Part shown: piece after piece, positions 18,011 through 26,986 of the stretch
Layout: each line of letters starts with the position of its first letter
Position numbering within the stretch: position 1 is the stretch's first letter
Assembly: GCF_028746185.1 (NCBI RefSeq)
Contig: NZ_JAQIVH010000020.1
Span: forward strand, 1-64,000
From: Paenibacillus_E qinlingensis
Lineage (GTDB): Bacteria > Bacillota > Bacilli > Paenibacillales > NBRC-103111
Length of the DNA stretch: 64,000 nucleotides
Direction: 5' to 3'
Position numbers and translations under genes: made by a program
Notes under the pieces: generated by a model
What the model was told of the DNA's origin: nothing
Seen by the model: the letters and a program-made list of their open reading frames with translations, nothing else
Database searches by the model: none

Positions 18011-19477
18011 TTATCCTCCCATTGCAAATAGAGAGTTTTTGAGAATAGTATTATTTTCTTTGAAAAAGTGAAGGGGACGCAGCGCCATAGAAACCTCACG
18101 GTAGTCAGGGTCGATCACAGCATTCGTAATTCGGCCTCCGAGTGATACGATCGTTTTGCGCAGTGGTACAATAATTTGATTATCTTGCATGTTCATATCC
18201 GCTAACGAGTACGTGGCTGTTGGCTTGCCTAAAGTGAACAAACGAATGCTTCTATTCACTAGATCGTAGTCCATATCATAAATGCCGTAATGGGCATTGG
18301 CTGTTTTCGTATCGGCTTGCCACGCGACTTTCCCACCCATCTTCTCGATCAGATAGCGCAAAGGCAACTCTATTTGATTCGCATGCAGCTTATACATGGA
18401 AGGTTCTATGCTAAACGTGTTGCCTCCGATCACATGTACCTGCAGCGGCAAGGCAGCTTGCTTGGCGAGAATGCGGGCAGCTTCCGCTTCTTCTTCCTTC
18501 TTCGCTTTAGCCTTCTCTTCAGCTTCGGCCTCTAGCTTCTGAGCGAGGCGCTTTTCCTCTGCCCGCTTCACGAGATCCGATGGACTCGGATGAGCAACTG
18601 CATATTGCTGCGTCTGATCTATCATCACTTGAAATTGCTTCAAACTCATGTTCCGCGACCATTTCGGCTTCGTGATGGCGAATTGTTTGGGCTTCACTTG
18701 ATCTGTCAACGTGGCAAAGGCGTATCCTAGCTTTTTGTAATAGCTAATCACTTGAGGTAGTACTTGAACAGAAGATTCGTGTCCCGTTCCATCATGAAAC
18801 AAAATATTAATCTCGTGATCGAGGGGGGAAGCTTTCACCGTTTGCCAAATTTCATTTACCGGGACATTCGCTCTCTTGGAGTCTCCACTGTCGACATTCC
18901 AATCCTCCATGATATAGCCTGCTTGCTCCATCAAATAAAAATAGTAGGCATCAAAATTCGTAGCTGTCCCGCCAGGCGCTCGTACGAGTTGAGGTCGTAT
19001 CCCCACGATATTTGAAATAACGTCTTCGCTTCGTTGGATTTGGTTCCAAAAGGTCTGAAAATCACTATAGAGCTCTTTATAAACATGATTATAGGTATGA
19101 TTGCCGATGGCATGACCGTCTTGTACGATTCTTTTGAGTTCAGCAGGATGCGCTTTCGCTTGTTCACCAAGTACGAAGAACGTTGCTTTAACATCTTCTT
19201 TATCTAAAATATCCAACACCTGATTCGTCAACTTGCTAGGACCATCATCAAACGTCAGATATACAGTAGGCTGCTCCGGTGTTACGTAAGTCCTCTCACT
19301 CTTTAGTCGCTTCCCTGCTTGAAGCTGCCCATACGCATCTTGTACGGCAGGATCACCTTCATTGTCTGCGGCTTTGGCCGGCATCATACCAACCATTAGT
19401 GAAACTAGTAAAACAACAACCATCATGATTTGAAATCGTAGTCGTCCGTTGTTTGGAGCTTGTACCTGTGAGCGCAT
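18011..19477 (-). CDS. exported polysaccharide deacetylase with copper-amine-oxidase-like domain
   Basis: Probably de-N-acetylates peptidoglycan or a related polymer outside the cell. About 488 residues: an N-terminal signal or membrane anchor (MMVVVLLVSLMVGMMPAKA), then a NodB domain with the metal/catalytic motifs TFDDGPS, HAIGNHTYNH and RAPGG. An Ala/Glu/Lys-rich coiled stretch (EKRLAQKLEAEAEEKAKAKK) follows. The C-terminal domain resembles the copper amine oxidase N-terminal (stalk) domain often fused to Paenibacillus surface enzymes (IELPLRYLIEKMGGKVAW and IIVPLRKTIVSLGG). The start at 19477 follows GGAGGG by eight bases; the ATG six codons earlier has no such site. Confidence 0.88.
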   Translation of the reverse strand: MRSQVQAPNNGRLRFQIMMVVVLLVSLMVGMMPAKAADNEGDPAVQDAYGQLQAGKRLKSERTYVTPEQPTVYLTFDDGPSKLTNQVLDILDKEDVKATFFVLGEQAKAHPAELKRIVQDGHAIGNHTYNHVYKELYSDFQTFWNQIQRSEDVISNIVGIRPQLVRAPGGTATNFDAYYFYLMEQAGYIMEDWNVDSGDSKRANVPVNEIWQTVKASPLDHEINILFHDGTGHESSVQVLPQVISYYKKLGYAFATLTDQVKPKQFAITKPKWSRNMSLKQFQVMIDQTQQYAVAHPSPSDLVKRAEEKRLAQKLEAEAEEKAKAKKEEEAEAARILAKQAALPLQVHVIGGNTFSIEPSMYKLHANQIELPLRYLIEKMGGKVAWQADTKTANAHYGIYDMDYDLVNRSIRLFTLGKPTATYSLADMNMQDNQIIVPLRKTIVSLGGRITNAVIDPDYREVSMALRPLHFFKENNTILKNSLFAMGG

Positions 19478-19553
19478 CCGATGATCCCTCCGCATGTTCT
19501 ATCATTTTGACATCTGATAGATTATATGGGCGGAGGTGCGAGAGTATGACACG

Positions 19554-19590
19554 AAAAAAACGATGCTTCTCTACAAGGAGAAGCATCGTT
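19554..19590 (-). terminator. terminator of the peroxiredoxin gene
   Basis: On the reverse strand the stem AACGATGCTTCTC/GAGAAGCATCGTT is followed by TTTTTTT, 34 bases after the peroxiredoxin stop codon. Confidence 0.9.
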
Positions 19591-19623
19591 CATGTGTAAT
19601 GTTTTTGATAGATTAACATTGCC

Positions 19624-20109
19624 TTACTTCATTTCCATCACAGCATCCAGTACAGACTGCACGTGATTTTTAATCTTCACTTTACTCCATTCTTTCACAA
19701 TGTAACCTTTTTCATTAATGAGAAAGGTCGAGCGAATAATGCCCATATACTCGCGGCCATACAGCTTTTTCAATGCCCATACCCCATACTTTTCAGCTAC
19801 TTTATGATTCGTGTCTGAAAGCAGAAGAAATGGCAGCTCGTACTTCGCAATAAATTTGTCATGTGATTTCAGCTCGTCCGGACTAATACCAATCACTTCT
19901 ACACCTAACTCCGCGAATTTCCCGTTATAGTCCCGAAAGTCACAGGATTGTTGGGTGCAGGTTGGTGTATTATCTTGAGGGTAAAAATAAATAACAACTT
20001 TGCGCCCTTTATAATCGGCTAAAGAAACTTTCTCTCCACTCGAGGCAGGCAGCGAAAAGGCTGGTGCTTTACGCTTGGTTACTGCCGTTTCATTTCCTTT
20101 TTTCAACAC
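19624..20109 (-). CDS. bcp: thioredoxin-dependent thiol peroxidase (Bcp-type peroxiredoxin)
   Basis: Reduces hydrogen peroxide and organic peroxides in the cytoplasm using thioredoxin. The peroxidatic Cys is in PQDNTPTCTQQSC, with a second Cys five residues later, the resolving position of alpha-helix-2 type Bcp enzymes. The conserved Arg is in IIRSTFLI. The GTG at 20109 follows AGAGGAG with six bases between, giving 161 residues, the usual length. Longer in-frame ATG starts up to 20178 lack a ribosome binding site and would add a non-conserved charged extension. Confidence 0.88.
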   Translation of the reverse strand: MLKKGNETAVTKRKAPAFSLPASSGEKVSLADYKGRKVVIYFYPQDNTPTCTQQSCDFRDYNGKFAELGVEVIGISPDELKSHDKFIAKYELPFLLLSDTNHKVAEKYGVWALKKLYGREYMGIIRSTFLINEKGYIVKEWSKVKIKNHVQSVLDAVMEMK

Positions 20110-20189
20110 GGCTCTCTCCTCTTTCTCGTCTTGCTCTGTCACTCTTAACTTCATCCCATTATGCGACATTCCCCGCATGACATCAAACG

Positions 20190-20230
20190 AAAAAAGCTGC
20201 TACGAATCGCAATGACTCCTGAGCAGCTTT
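20190..20230 (-). terminator. terminator of the sigma factor gene
   Basis: On the reverse strand AAAGCTGCT pairs with AGCAGCTTT and is followed by a T run (TTTTTT), 22 bases after the sigma factor stop codon. Confidence 0.85.
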
Positions 20231-20251
20231 CTATTATTAGAGGTTACGACC

Positions 20252-21163
20252 TCACGCTTCCGTTTGCCCTATTTCCAGATGCTTCAATTTATCTGGATTC
20301 ATGACGAGATAGAAAGCTTTGATCTGCCCATCCTCTAATTGGAAAGTCATCACATTATGAGGCTGATCATTCACATACGCAACAATACCTGTTTGTTCGT
20401 TCACAGTCGTTAAGGTTGAGCGATAGCCCTCTGGTAATTTGGCCAAAACCCCAGATAAAAACATGGCTATCCGCTCCGCTCCCAGGATAGGGTTTGTCGC
20501 CGCTTTCACCTTGCCTCCGCCATCTGAGTATAGAATAGCATCAGATTTCACGATGGTTAACAACTGAGCGATATTCCCCGACACTAATGCGTGCACGAAT
20601 TGTTCCACGACGGCTGTCGTTTGTTTCGTTTCAGCAGCCCGCTCCGGCGGAAGACTTATCGCATTCTTGGCTCGGCGGAAAATTTGACGGCAATTCGTGC
20701 TGCTTTTGCCCACAATCTCGGCGATTTCATCGTATTCATATTGTAGGACCTCGCGAAGCAAGAATACGGCCCGCTCCACCCAAGACAGCTGCTGCAGGAG
20801 CAAAAGGTATGCGGTGGATAGCGATTCTTTATGCGTATACGCGAGATCTGGTGCGATATGATGATCTGTGTGTGTCTCGTTTGTCGTCAACAGCGGCTCC
20901 GGCAACCAAGGTCCGACGTAAACCTCTCGTTTTTTGCTAGCGGAGCGCAGGTTATCGATACAGCGGTTGGTCACGATTTTGCATAGATAAGCTTTGGGAT
21001 TGTGTACATGGTTTAAATTCGTCTCATTGGCATACAGAAATGCCTCCTGTACCACATCTTCCGCATCCATTACACTTCCCAGCATGCGATACGCTAGCGA
21101 GAACATTAAAGGTCTATAGCTCAAATAGATCTGCTCGGAAGCTTCTGTTCCTGTGATCTCCAT
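20252..21163 (-). CDS. sigJ: ECF41-type RNA polymerase sigma factor (SigJ family)
   Basis: About 303 residues: sigma region 2 (residues 10-75, with AYRMLGSVMDAEDVVQEAFL), sigma region 4 (about 115-170, DEIAEIVGKSSTNCRQIFRRAK) and a SnoaL-like C-terminal domain. Two signatures place it in group ECF41: the linker YVGPWLPEPLL between the sigma regions, and the C-terminal NPDKL motif. In this group the C-terminal domain replaces an anti-sigma factor and tunes activity. It lies 37 bases after the oxidoreductase gene on the same strand, the classic ECF41 pairing. The operon promoter upstream matches the ECF41 consensus, so the factor probably drives itself. Confidence 0.93.
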   Translation of the reverse strand: MEITGTEASEQIYLSYRPLMFSLAYRMLGSVMDAEDVVQEAFLYANETNLNHVHNPKAYLCKIVTNRCIDNLRSASKKREVYVGPWLPEPLLTTNETHTDHHIAPDLAYTHKESLSTAYLLLLQQLSWVERAVFLLREVLQYEYDEIAEIVGKSSTNCRQIFRRAKNAISLPPERAAETKQTTAVVEQFVHALVSGNIAQLLTIVKSDAILYSDGGGKVKAATNPILGAERIAMFLSGVLAKLPEGYRSTLTTVNEQTGIVAYVNDQPHNVMTFQLEDGQIKAFYLVMNPDKLKHLEIGQTEA

Positions 21164-21200
21164 CTTGTCACACCTCCCGATCTACTGTTATAGGACAATT

Positions 21201-22478
21201 TTAAGCGAACTGGGGTGTTTTTAAAATAGCTTGAGCCGCACGTCTAGCACTTGCCGCTGAGGCATCTGCGAGCATTTCGCCATGACTTGCCCAGTCACCG
21301 GCTACATAGAGTCCTCGAATGCCTTCAACAGCTGGACCTGTAAAAGGATTGCTTTTCCCCCTATGGAGAGTGTCATGAGCCACGGTTATGTTAGGCAGGT
21401 ACTGCCTCGCTACCACTTCTTTTTCCCAGCCTGGATGCAGGGTATTCATGGTGGCTATTAGCATTTCCTCATCTGCTTTCGGGTTGCTGTCACCAGGACC
21501 ATTGTATTTCATCAAATGAACAACTAGACTGCCATCTTCGCTTAACTTCGCGTTCACTGTGTGATGAGAGAAGTAAATCGGCTGATCTAGTGCGATTGCA
21601 AAATCCCGACCACGAACGGGAAGCTTCTTCAAGCCAAGGTCAAGACACGCTGCTTTGGAGGGGCGCGCCGCCTCTTTCCACTGCTTCAAGATGGTATGCT
21701 CTGCGTCAGGAACCAGCTTATACGTTTCCGAAGGAGATGCTGTGCTAATGACATGCGCCACTTCGAGTGTTTGATCGTCTGACAGGTTAAGACCTTGAAT
21801 CCGGCCATTCGTATGAATGATTTCTTTCACATCAGCACCGCTGAGGATGTGGACTCCCGCTGCCACCGCTTGCTCCTGCAGTTGATCAATGATCGTTTGC
21901 CAGCCTCCGTGGAGGTAGAGAACGCCCTTCAGCGCTCGTTGTACTTGTGCAAGCACAGGCGCGGCAAGCTGATGATCTGTATCGTGTGCATAAGTAGCTG
22001 TTCGACACAACGAGTAAAAGATATGCCGAACCATCGGGTCGGTGATTTCTTGTTCCGCCCACTCTCTCAGTGAGGCGTCTCGTACTTTGCCCGCATCCAT
22101 TTTGGTTAAACGTATGACGAGTCGCAAAAGCCCAAACTTCCCGGACCAGGTGAGCAGCTTCGATGTGAGCATGCTAAGCGCTGTGGCTGGCATAGGTGCA
22201 AGTTCGTTGTGCCACATCACGTTAGTATTAGATGGGGGTGCGCCACCTTCAATGCGTATACCTAGCTCCTTTAGGATGCGATAAGCAGCTCCAGCTTGAT
22301 ATAACGCATGTCCGCCAAGGTTGAACAGCACACCGTTTTTCTTATTCGTCATTGCTCTGCCACCCATTCGTCCCGAACGTTCCAACAGAACAACGCTTCT
22401 GCCACCTTTGACCACCTCAATTGCAGCAATGAAGCCTGCTAATCCTCCGCCAATGACGGCTGTGTCGTATTTTGTCAT
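21201..22478 (-). CDS. FAD-dependent oxidoreductase (phytoene desaturase-like), ECF41 target
   Basis: About 425 residues, cytoplasmic, with an N-terminal FAD-binding Rossmann motif (AVIGGGLAGFIAAIEV), the following VVLLERSGRMGGRA, and a C-terminal FAD site (GLYVAGDWASHGEMLADAS). It belongs to the broad NAD(P)/FAD oxidoreductase family that includes phytoene desaturases and amine oxidases; the substrate cannot be read from sequence. Such oxidoreductases are a recurring partner of ECF41 sigma factors. The start at 22478 is nine bases after GGAGG; the ATGs at 22487 and 22484 abut or nearly abut that site. Confidence 0.88.
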   Translation of the reverse strand: MTKYDTAVIGGGLAGFIAAIEVVKGGRSVVLLERSGRMGGRAMTNKKNGVLFNLGGHALYQAGAAYRILKELGIRIEGGAPPSNTNVMWHNELAPMPATALSMLTSKLLTWSGKFGLLRLVIRLTKMDAGKVRDASLREWAEQEITDPMVRHIFYSLCRTATYAHDTDHQLAAPVLAQVQRALKGVLYLHGGWQTIIDQLQEQAVAAGVHILSGADVKEIIHTNGRIQGLNLSDDQTLEVAHVISTASPSETYKLVPDAEHTILKQWKEAARPSKAACLDLGLKKLPVRGRDFAIALDQPIYFSHHTVNAKLSEDGSLVVHLMKYNGPGDSNPKADEEMLIATMNTLHPGWEKEVVARQYLPNITVAHDTLHRGKSNPFTGPAVEGIRGLYVAGDWASHGEMLADASAASARRAAQAILKTPQFA

Positions 22479-22514
22479 GTTCATCATCCTCCAGTTTCGC
22501 TTTTATATCTATAA

Positions 22515-22541
22515 GGCGAAATAGGCGTGTGTTTTGTGACA
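22515..22541 (-). promoter_or_regulatory. predicted ECF41 promoter
   Basis: The reverse strand reads TGTCACA, then 16 bases, then CGCC. The published ECF41 consensus is TGTCACA near -35 and CGTC near -10 with this spacing. It lies 37 bases upstream of the oxidoreductase start. The match is mine by eye, with one mismatch in the -10. Confidence 0.7.
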
Positions 22542-22972
22542 AAAGAAGAAAGAATGATGTGGATGCGGGGCTGAGGCGTGTGGTTGTGGTGGTCTGAAGT
22601 GAAGAATTGAGGTGGCTGAGATGAGAAATTGAGGCGCTGCGGTGGCTTGTTCTGCGGGTGGGCACAGGTTGAGGTGGTTAAGTAGCTTGTCCGACTGTTT
22701 AGCTGTATAACCTACAGGTAATTCTCGCGGAATCGATGGTTTTTCAGCAATAGCTGTAAAAACTCCAGTTAAATGAATGTAAACTTGAAGAAACAGAAAA
22801 AAAGTTGAAAATTAACTGGAGGAAATCCAGCTAACCCCTCAGAAACATAAAATGCGGTTCGAATAGATGTAGAAAATCCAGTTAGTTAGTTAAGTAGCAG
22901 CTAGGGCTGAGCGTAGGTTGGGCGTGTAGGCGGGGTTGCGGTTGCGGTTACATGCAGAACAACATTTTTTTA

Positions 22973-23310
22973 TAATCCACAGGCAATTTTCTGTGGATAA
23001 CTCAACATGTGGATATGTTAATACGTATGGGCTAAGTTATGCACAACAGGGACTTAAGGCCCTGTGGACTTGTGGGTAACTCTGTGGATAGATGTGAATA
23101 AGATTAAAAAGGGGCTGCTTTTATTGCAGTGACGACCTTTGAGACAACCCTTGTTTACTTTTGTAATCAACCCAATCCGGCCTATGGTTATGCTATTTTA
23201 TTCATCTAACTCACTACATCCAAACTCCAGTCGGACCACTGTTGGGCTACAGAATAGTTACTCACATTCCCATCTACTTTCACCATAAACCAACCACATT
23301 CTTATCCACA
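22973..23310. other. cluster of DnaA-box-like nonamers
   Basis: Two exact copies of TTATCCACA occur (22992-23000 on the reverse strand, 23302-23310 on the forward). TTATGCACA at 23037 fits the relaxed consensus. One-mismatch sites are at 22973, 23009, 23072 and 23083, with a two-mismatch site near 23063. No dnaA, dnaN or AT-rich unwinding element is next to it, so it is not an obvious chromosome origin. Confidence 0.5.
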
Positions 23311-23334
23311 CTTATATCTACTTCTGCTCCGACC

Positions 23335-23430
23335 TCTACTTCTACTTCTACTTCTACTTCTACTTCTACTTCTACTTCTACTTCTACTTCTACTTCTACT
23401 TCTACTTCTACTTCTACTTCTACTTCTACT
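23335..23430. repeat. hexamer microsatellite (TCTACT) x16
   Basis: Sixteen exact copies of TCTACT in a row, 96 bases. It happens to lie in an open frame reading Ser-Thr repeats on the plus strand (23242-23571), but that frame has no ribosome binding site or other protein-like sequence, so I treat it as non-coding. Confidence 0.95.
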
Positions 23431-23614
23431 TATCCCCACCACCTGCAGCACTCCCCCATTGTAACGGAACGTCACTCTGCTATTCGAAAGAGTATCTGCA
23501 ACTATTTACGGAACGAGGTTACGCTACTTCATGGAATAGTGCCCACAAAAGCTCCAATTCTAGCGAAATAGCAGAACGTCGTTCCGCATGGCCAGGAAAG
23601 CTAACTCCCCGAAG

Positions 23615-24595
23615 CTATTTATACTTACTGCCTTCTAGCGTAACACCCTTTTGTAGGCGTAATGCTTCCCTCCAATAGTAGCCTGCAATGGCAATATCGA
23701 AGATACCTAAGCCCATCGGATTGAAAAACACGGGTTCCTGGGCTTCCACTTCAGCTAGTTGATCGCGAAGAACTACGTCGGCTAAGGTGTGTACACCCGA
23801 CTCTTGTAAGTTATACCGCAGATGCAACTGCTCGATATCAGTCCCTTCACGGCATACTTCGCGCCAATCATCCACGATGATTGTTTTCACGTCAGCAACG
23901 CTTTTCGGCTTATAATCTCGGAGCGAGACATTGAGAAGGAGCGCACCGCGAGGCGGGGCTTCATCAATGTACCTCTCTGCTGACACTGTGCACGTCATAA
24001 TAACATTCGCCTCGCGATAGCCCATGCGCCAATCACGAATGACTTGCGTCCTGCTCTGAATAGCTGCCGGAATCGTCTCCAGCTCGACACCATTCAGATC
24101 ATAGATCCGAACCTCATCAATCCATTCGCCGAATAAAGCGACACACATATCCAGATGCAGCCGCCCAATGGGCCCCCACCCGATTAAGTGAATGCGCAAA
24201 CGGTCAAGTTTCCTGACCTTCACGAATTGACTCAACATCACACCGCTCACCGCTGCGGTCCGAAGACCATTTAACAGTCCGCTGTGGATAAAAGCCAGAG
24301 GCTCACCTGTCGAGGGTTTATTCAGAATCAGCGTATTATGAGCCCGAGGAAGCCCCTTAAGGCGATTGTCCGGAAAGCTCGCAATCCATTTGATACCCGA
24401 AATATCGATATTACCGCCTACATAAGCAGGCATCGCTATAATCCGGTTTTTCGGATCACGAAAACGTAAGTATGGCTTCAAGGGATGCGCACAATCCCCG
24501 CTATCTTGTATGGCAACGACATCCTGAATGATGTCGGTTAGCTTCTTCCAATCGATTCCGATCTCTCGGATATGGTCATCCTGTAAATACAACAT
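23615..24595 (-). CDS. sbnB: 2,3-diaminopropionate biosynthesis protein SbnB (ornithine cyclodeaminase fold)
   Basis: In staphyloferrin B and zwittermicin pathways SbnB oxidises N-(1-amino-1-carboxyethyl)-glutamate with NAD+ to release 2,3-diaminopropionate and 2-oxoglutarate. The 326 residues show the ornithine cyclodeaminase/mu-crystallin fold. ISGIKWIASFPDN and LLNGLRTAAVSGV lie in the substrate region, followed by a Rossmann segment (RIHLIGWGPIGRLHLDMC, whose glycines differ slightly from the usual GxGxxG). A late DVVLRDQLAEVEAQEPVFF matches the family end. It follows sbnA by 16 bases in the same operon. Confidence 0.9.
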   Translation of the reverse strand: MLYLQDDHIREIGIDWKKLTDIIQDVVAIQDSGDCAHPLKPYLRFRDPKNRIIAMPAYVGGNIDISGIKWIASFPDNRLKGLPRAHNTLILNKPSTGEPLAFIHSGLLNGLRTAAVSGVMLSQFVKVRKLDRLRIHLIGWGPIGRLHLDMCVALFGEWIDEVRIYDLNGVELETIPAAIQSRTQVIRDWRMGYREANVIMTCTVSAERYIDEAPPRGALLLNVSLRDYKPKSVADVKTIIVDDWREVCREGTDIEQLHLRYNLQESGVHTLADVVLRDQLAEVEAQEPVFFNPMGLGIFDIAIAGYYWREALRLQKGVTLEGSKYK

Positions 24596-24611
24596 TCGCT
24601 AGTCTCCCATG

Positions 24612-25577
24612 CTAGTTACTCGGTGTATACCCAATTTCTCGCCTAACCCATTCATCGTTATACACAGTATTCAAATACCGTTCACCGCGGTCCGGCAAAA
24701 TAGCAGCGCAAACGGCTCCCGCAGGAATGATGCTGCTCATACTACGAATCGCCGAGATCACGCCGCCTGACGAGGCGCCCGCTAACACGGCTTCTTCACG
24801 AACTAATGAACGGCAGCCCTCCACACAATCCCTATCGGATACATACACGACTTTGTCCGCAACATCATGCCGATGCAAGCCAGGTGTGATACCTGCGCCT
24901 AGTCCAGGGAATTTCCTTGAACCTTTTTCCCCGCCAAAAATAACACTGCCTTCGGCATCCACCGCCACGATCTGTGTCGCCCATCCACGACTGCGAATGT
25001 ACTCCATGCAGCCTCGAATCGTTCCACACGAAGAGACGCCGCAAAATAAATAATCAACCGCACCTAACTGCTCGCCAATTTCCCGCATCGTTGTCTCGCT
25101 ATGAGCCAGCGCATTGTCTGGGCTTCCATACTGGTTCGTCCAGTAGGCGTTTGGAATTTGACTCACTAGCTCAGCTACCCGCCGAATGCGCGCTGGCAAA
25201 AACTCACCCGTCGCCTCATCCGGCACGGAAACGAGGTCAATTTCCCCGTGGAAGCTGCGGATGATTTGCAAATGCTGCTGCGTCGTACGCGGATCAACAA
25301 CACAGATGAAGCGAAGCCCTAGGTATCGGCAAAGTTGAGCGAGACTAATCGCGAGGTTGCCCGAGCTCGACTCCACGATGACACTCTCGCTCGTCATCTC
25401 ACCACGGCGGATCGCCTCCCGCAGCATGAACAGGGCTGGCCGATCTTTCGCGCTGCCGCCTGGGTTCATCCACTCCATTTTGCCATAAACATCAAAGGGT
25501 TGATCTTTAAATAAACGCGACAGTCGTATCAAGGGCGTATGCCCGATCGCACGGACAATTCCTCCTTCAAGTTCCAT
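24612..25577 (-). CDS. sbnA: 2,3-diaminopropionate biosynthesis protein SbnA (PLP enzyme, cysteine synthase fold)
   Basis: SbnA joins O-phospho-L-serine and L-glutamate to make the N-linked precursor that SbnB then cleaves. The 321 residues have the cysteine synthase fold. The PLP lysine is in MNPGGSAKDRPA (about residue 44). The substrate loop is ESSSGNLAISLAQLCR, where true cysteine synthases have TSGNTG. The phosphate-binding segment is CGVSSCGTIRG and the late serine motif is LAGASSGGVISA. The altered loops fit SbnA rather than CysK. It lies between the adenylating enzyme (14 bases) and sbnB (16 bases). Confidence 0.9.
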   Translation of the reverse strand: MELEGGIVRAIGHTPLIRLSRLFKDQPFDVYGKMEWMNPGGSAKDRPALFMLREAIRRGEMTSESVIVESSSGNLAISLAQLCRYLGLRFICVVDPRTTQQHLQIIRSFHGEIDLVSVPDEATGEFLPARIRRVAELVSQIPNAYWTNQYGSPDNALAHSETTMREIGEQLGAVDYLFCGVSSCGTIRGCMEYIRSRGWATQIVAVDAEGSVIFGGEKGSRKFPGLGAGITPGLHRHDVADKVVYVSDRDCVEGCRSLVREEAVLAGASSGGVISAIRSMSSIIPAGAVCAAILPDRGERYLNTVYNDEWVRREIGYTPSN

Positions 25578-25591
25578 TCGCTTCCCCTCCT

Positions 25592-26785
25592 TTATGTGTA
25601 AAAAATCTTTTTATTTTTCACGGAGGTGCGGTTCTGCGAATCCTCAAAGGTGCCCCCGATAACTTGGATACCATCCAAAAGCTTTGCCTGAATCATCATG
25701 CCGATAGCCGGGATGCGGCTTTCTACTTCTGCACGAATGCTGTTAAGAACAGCTGGAGTTGCCTGGGCACTGTAGACATAAACCGTCAATGCATTGCCAC
25801 TCACCTGTACACGAACGCTGGCTTCACGCAGATGACGATAGACAACATCTTCGATGTCGTAGATACTGATTTTCTCCCCGTGCTTCAGGTCGGGTCCAAT
25901 GCGTTTCACGATGCTCTGAAAGCTCTGCGTTGGAACGCCATTCACATCTATAGCTCTCAAATCACGCACAACATCGTAAGTAACGTATCGCAGCGCCGGG
26001 AATGCATCCCTTACAGTTGAGGTAAGAACCAGAACTTGCTCCAACTCATCCGGCAGGGGCTCCATATCGACATCTAACAGCTCTGCTTTGACACCCTCTG
26101 CGATGATGCCCTCTGCAAACAAATACCTACCATAATCGTGTGAAAAGTAGGCAATGGTCCCAATTTCAATAGAGCCATACGTATCCGTGACCTGCGTCTC
26201 GGCTATCCCCAGTCTTTCGGCCGTGCGTTGTCTCCAGCCTGGTGAAGCAATCTCACCAACGAGAATGACATGCCGGATGCCGTAGTGGGCAGGATTCTCC
26301 GACGCTTGCAAAATTCGATCCAAAATAGACGGCATCGTATACAGCACTTCGGGTCTAAAGCTTTGAAGCCGTTCAATATGCCCCTCGATCGGAAGCCGAA
26401 AGGATACCGACTCCACCTCCATACCGAGCTCGCGGAATACCTCGACGGCCGTCGCCTCCGCATGTCCCGTGCCCATGTCTGCCATCGCAGTCCGATAACT
26501 AGTACCTTCCAGAATGCTGCGGAAAACGTCCAGTTTGATTCGCAGATAAGCTTCCTCATCAGATTGGGAATAAAAAATCGTCTTACGTCGCTTCGAACTC
26601 GTACCTGACGTTTGATATCGATTCATATCCTTATGCTGTAGTAATGGGTTGGTATCCGTATAGTAATACGTTTCCAATATTCCCGCTGACACGAGCGGTA
26701 GTGTAGCTAGCTCTTCCCGCTCGTGCTCTGGCAGCACCCAGGGAAATTGCCGCTTCATCTTTTGTATAACATCCTTTATGTGCAT
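25592..26785 (-). CDS. stand-alone adenylate-forming enzyme (phenylacetate-CoA ligase / CoF synthetase-like)
   Basis: A 397-residue member of the ANL superfamily, close to phenylacetate-CoA ligases. It has the P-loop-like YQTSGTSSKRRKTIFYS (about residue 58), an A5 motif TDTYGSIEIGTIAYF, an A7 motif LRYVTYDVVRD, and a C-terminal small domain ending RTSVKNKKIFYT, which may hold the A10 lysine. It should activate a carboxylic acid as the acyl-AMP; the acid and acceptor are unknown. It is the first gene of an operon with sbnA and sbnB, so it may activate a partner acid for joining to diaminopropionate, or act on that amino acid itself. No carrier protein is nearby. Confidence 0.8.
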   Translation of the reverse strand: MHIKDVIQKMKRQFPWVLPEHEREELATLPLVSAGILETYYYTDTNPLLQHKDMNRYQTSGTSSKRRKTIFYSQSDEEAYLRIKLDVFRSILEGTSYRTAMADMGTGHAEATAVEVFRELGMEVESVSFRLPIEGHIERLQSFRPEVLYTMPSILDRILQASENPAHYGIRHVILVGEIASPGWRQRTAERLGIAETQVTDTYGSIEIGTIAYFSHDYGRYLFAEGIIAEGVKAELLDVDMEPLPDELEQVLVLTSTVRDAFPALRYVTYDVVRDLRAIDVNGVPTQSFQSIVKRIGPDLKHGEKISIYDIEDVVYRHLREASVRVQVSGNALTVYVYSAQATPAVLNSIRAEVESRIPAIGMMIQAKLLDGIQVIGGTFEDSQNRTSVKNKKIFYT

Positions 26786-26986
26786 AGACGTGCGGCTCCT
26801 CCTCTCAGCTCTACTAACTGAATCTGTAGCCCAAATCCATCTGACTACATATTCTATGCGCCCTTCCTGCCCATCGTTCTATTTTCCTCATTTCCTAAAT
26901 CATTTCCCTGTTCACCCGCACCTAGAGTCACTCATATCATATTGAAATAATGAAACGCCGTACTCGGTAGAAAGAGGATCGTCACC

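Larger units (their letters stand above)
22542..23614. other. 1.07-kb non-coding stretch between the oxidoreductase and sbnB
   Basis: No convincing gene is visible. From the left: G/T-rich simple sequence (22560-22690); a stretch with several 'actccagttaa / taactggaggaaatccagctaa' segments (22740-22900) resembling the dispersed repeat at 60356 and 61083; eight DnaA-box-like nonamers (22973-23310); an exact hexamer repeat (23335-23430); then unremarkable sequence containing GGAACGTCACTCTGCTATT, similar to mini-repeats near 33110-33180. Confidence 0.7.

Noticed and set aside
22973..23310. Chromosomal replication origin
   Set aside because: DnaA-box-like sites are present but dnaA, dnaN and an AT-rich unwinding element are not.
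23242..23571. Ser-Thr repeat protein candidate
   Set aside because: Apart from the hexamer microsatellite it has no protein-like sequence, and there is no ribosome binding site before its ATG.
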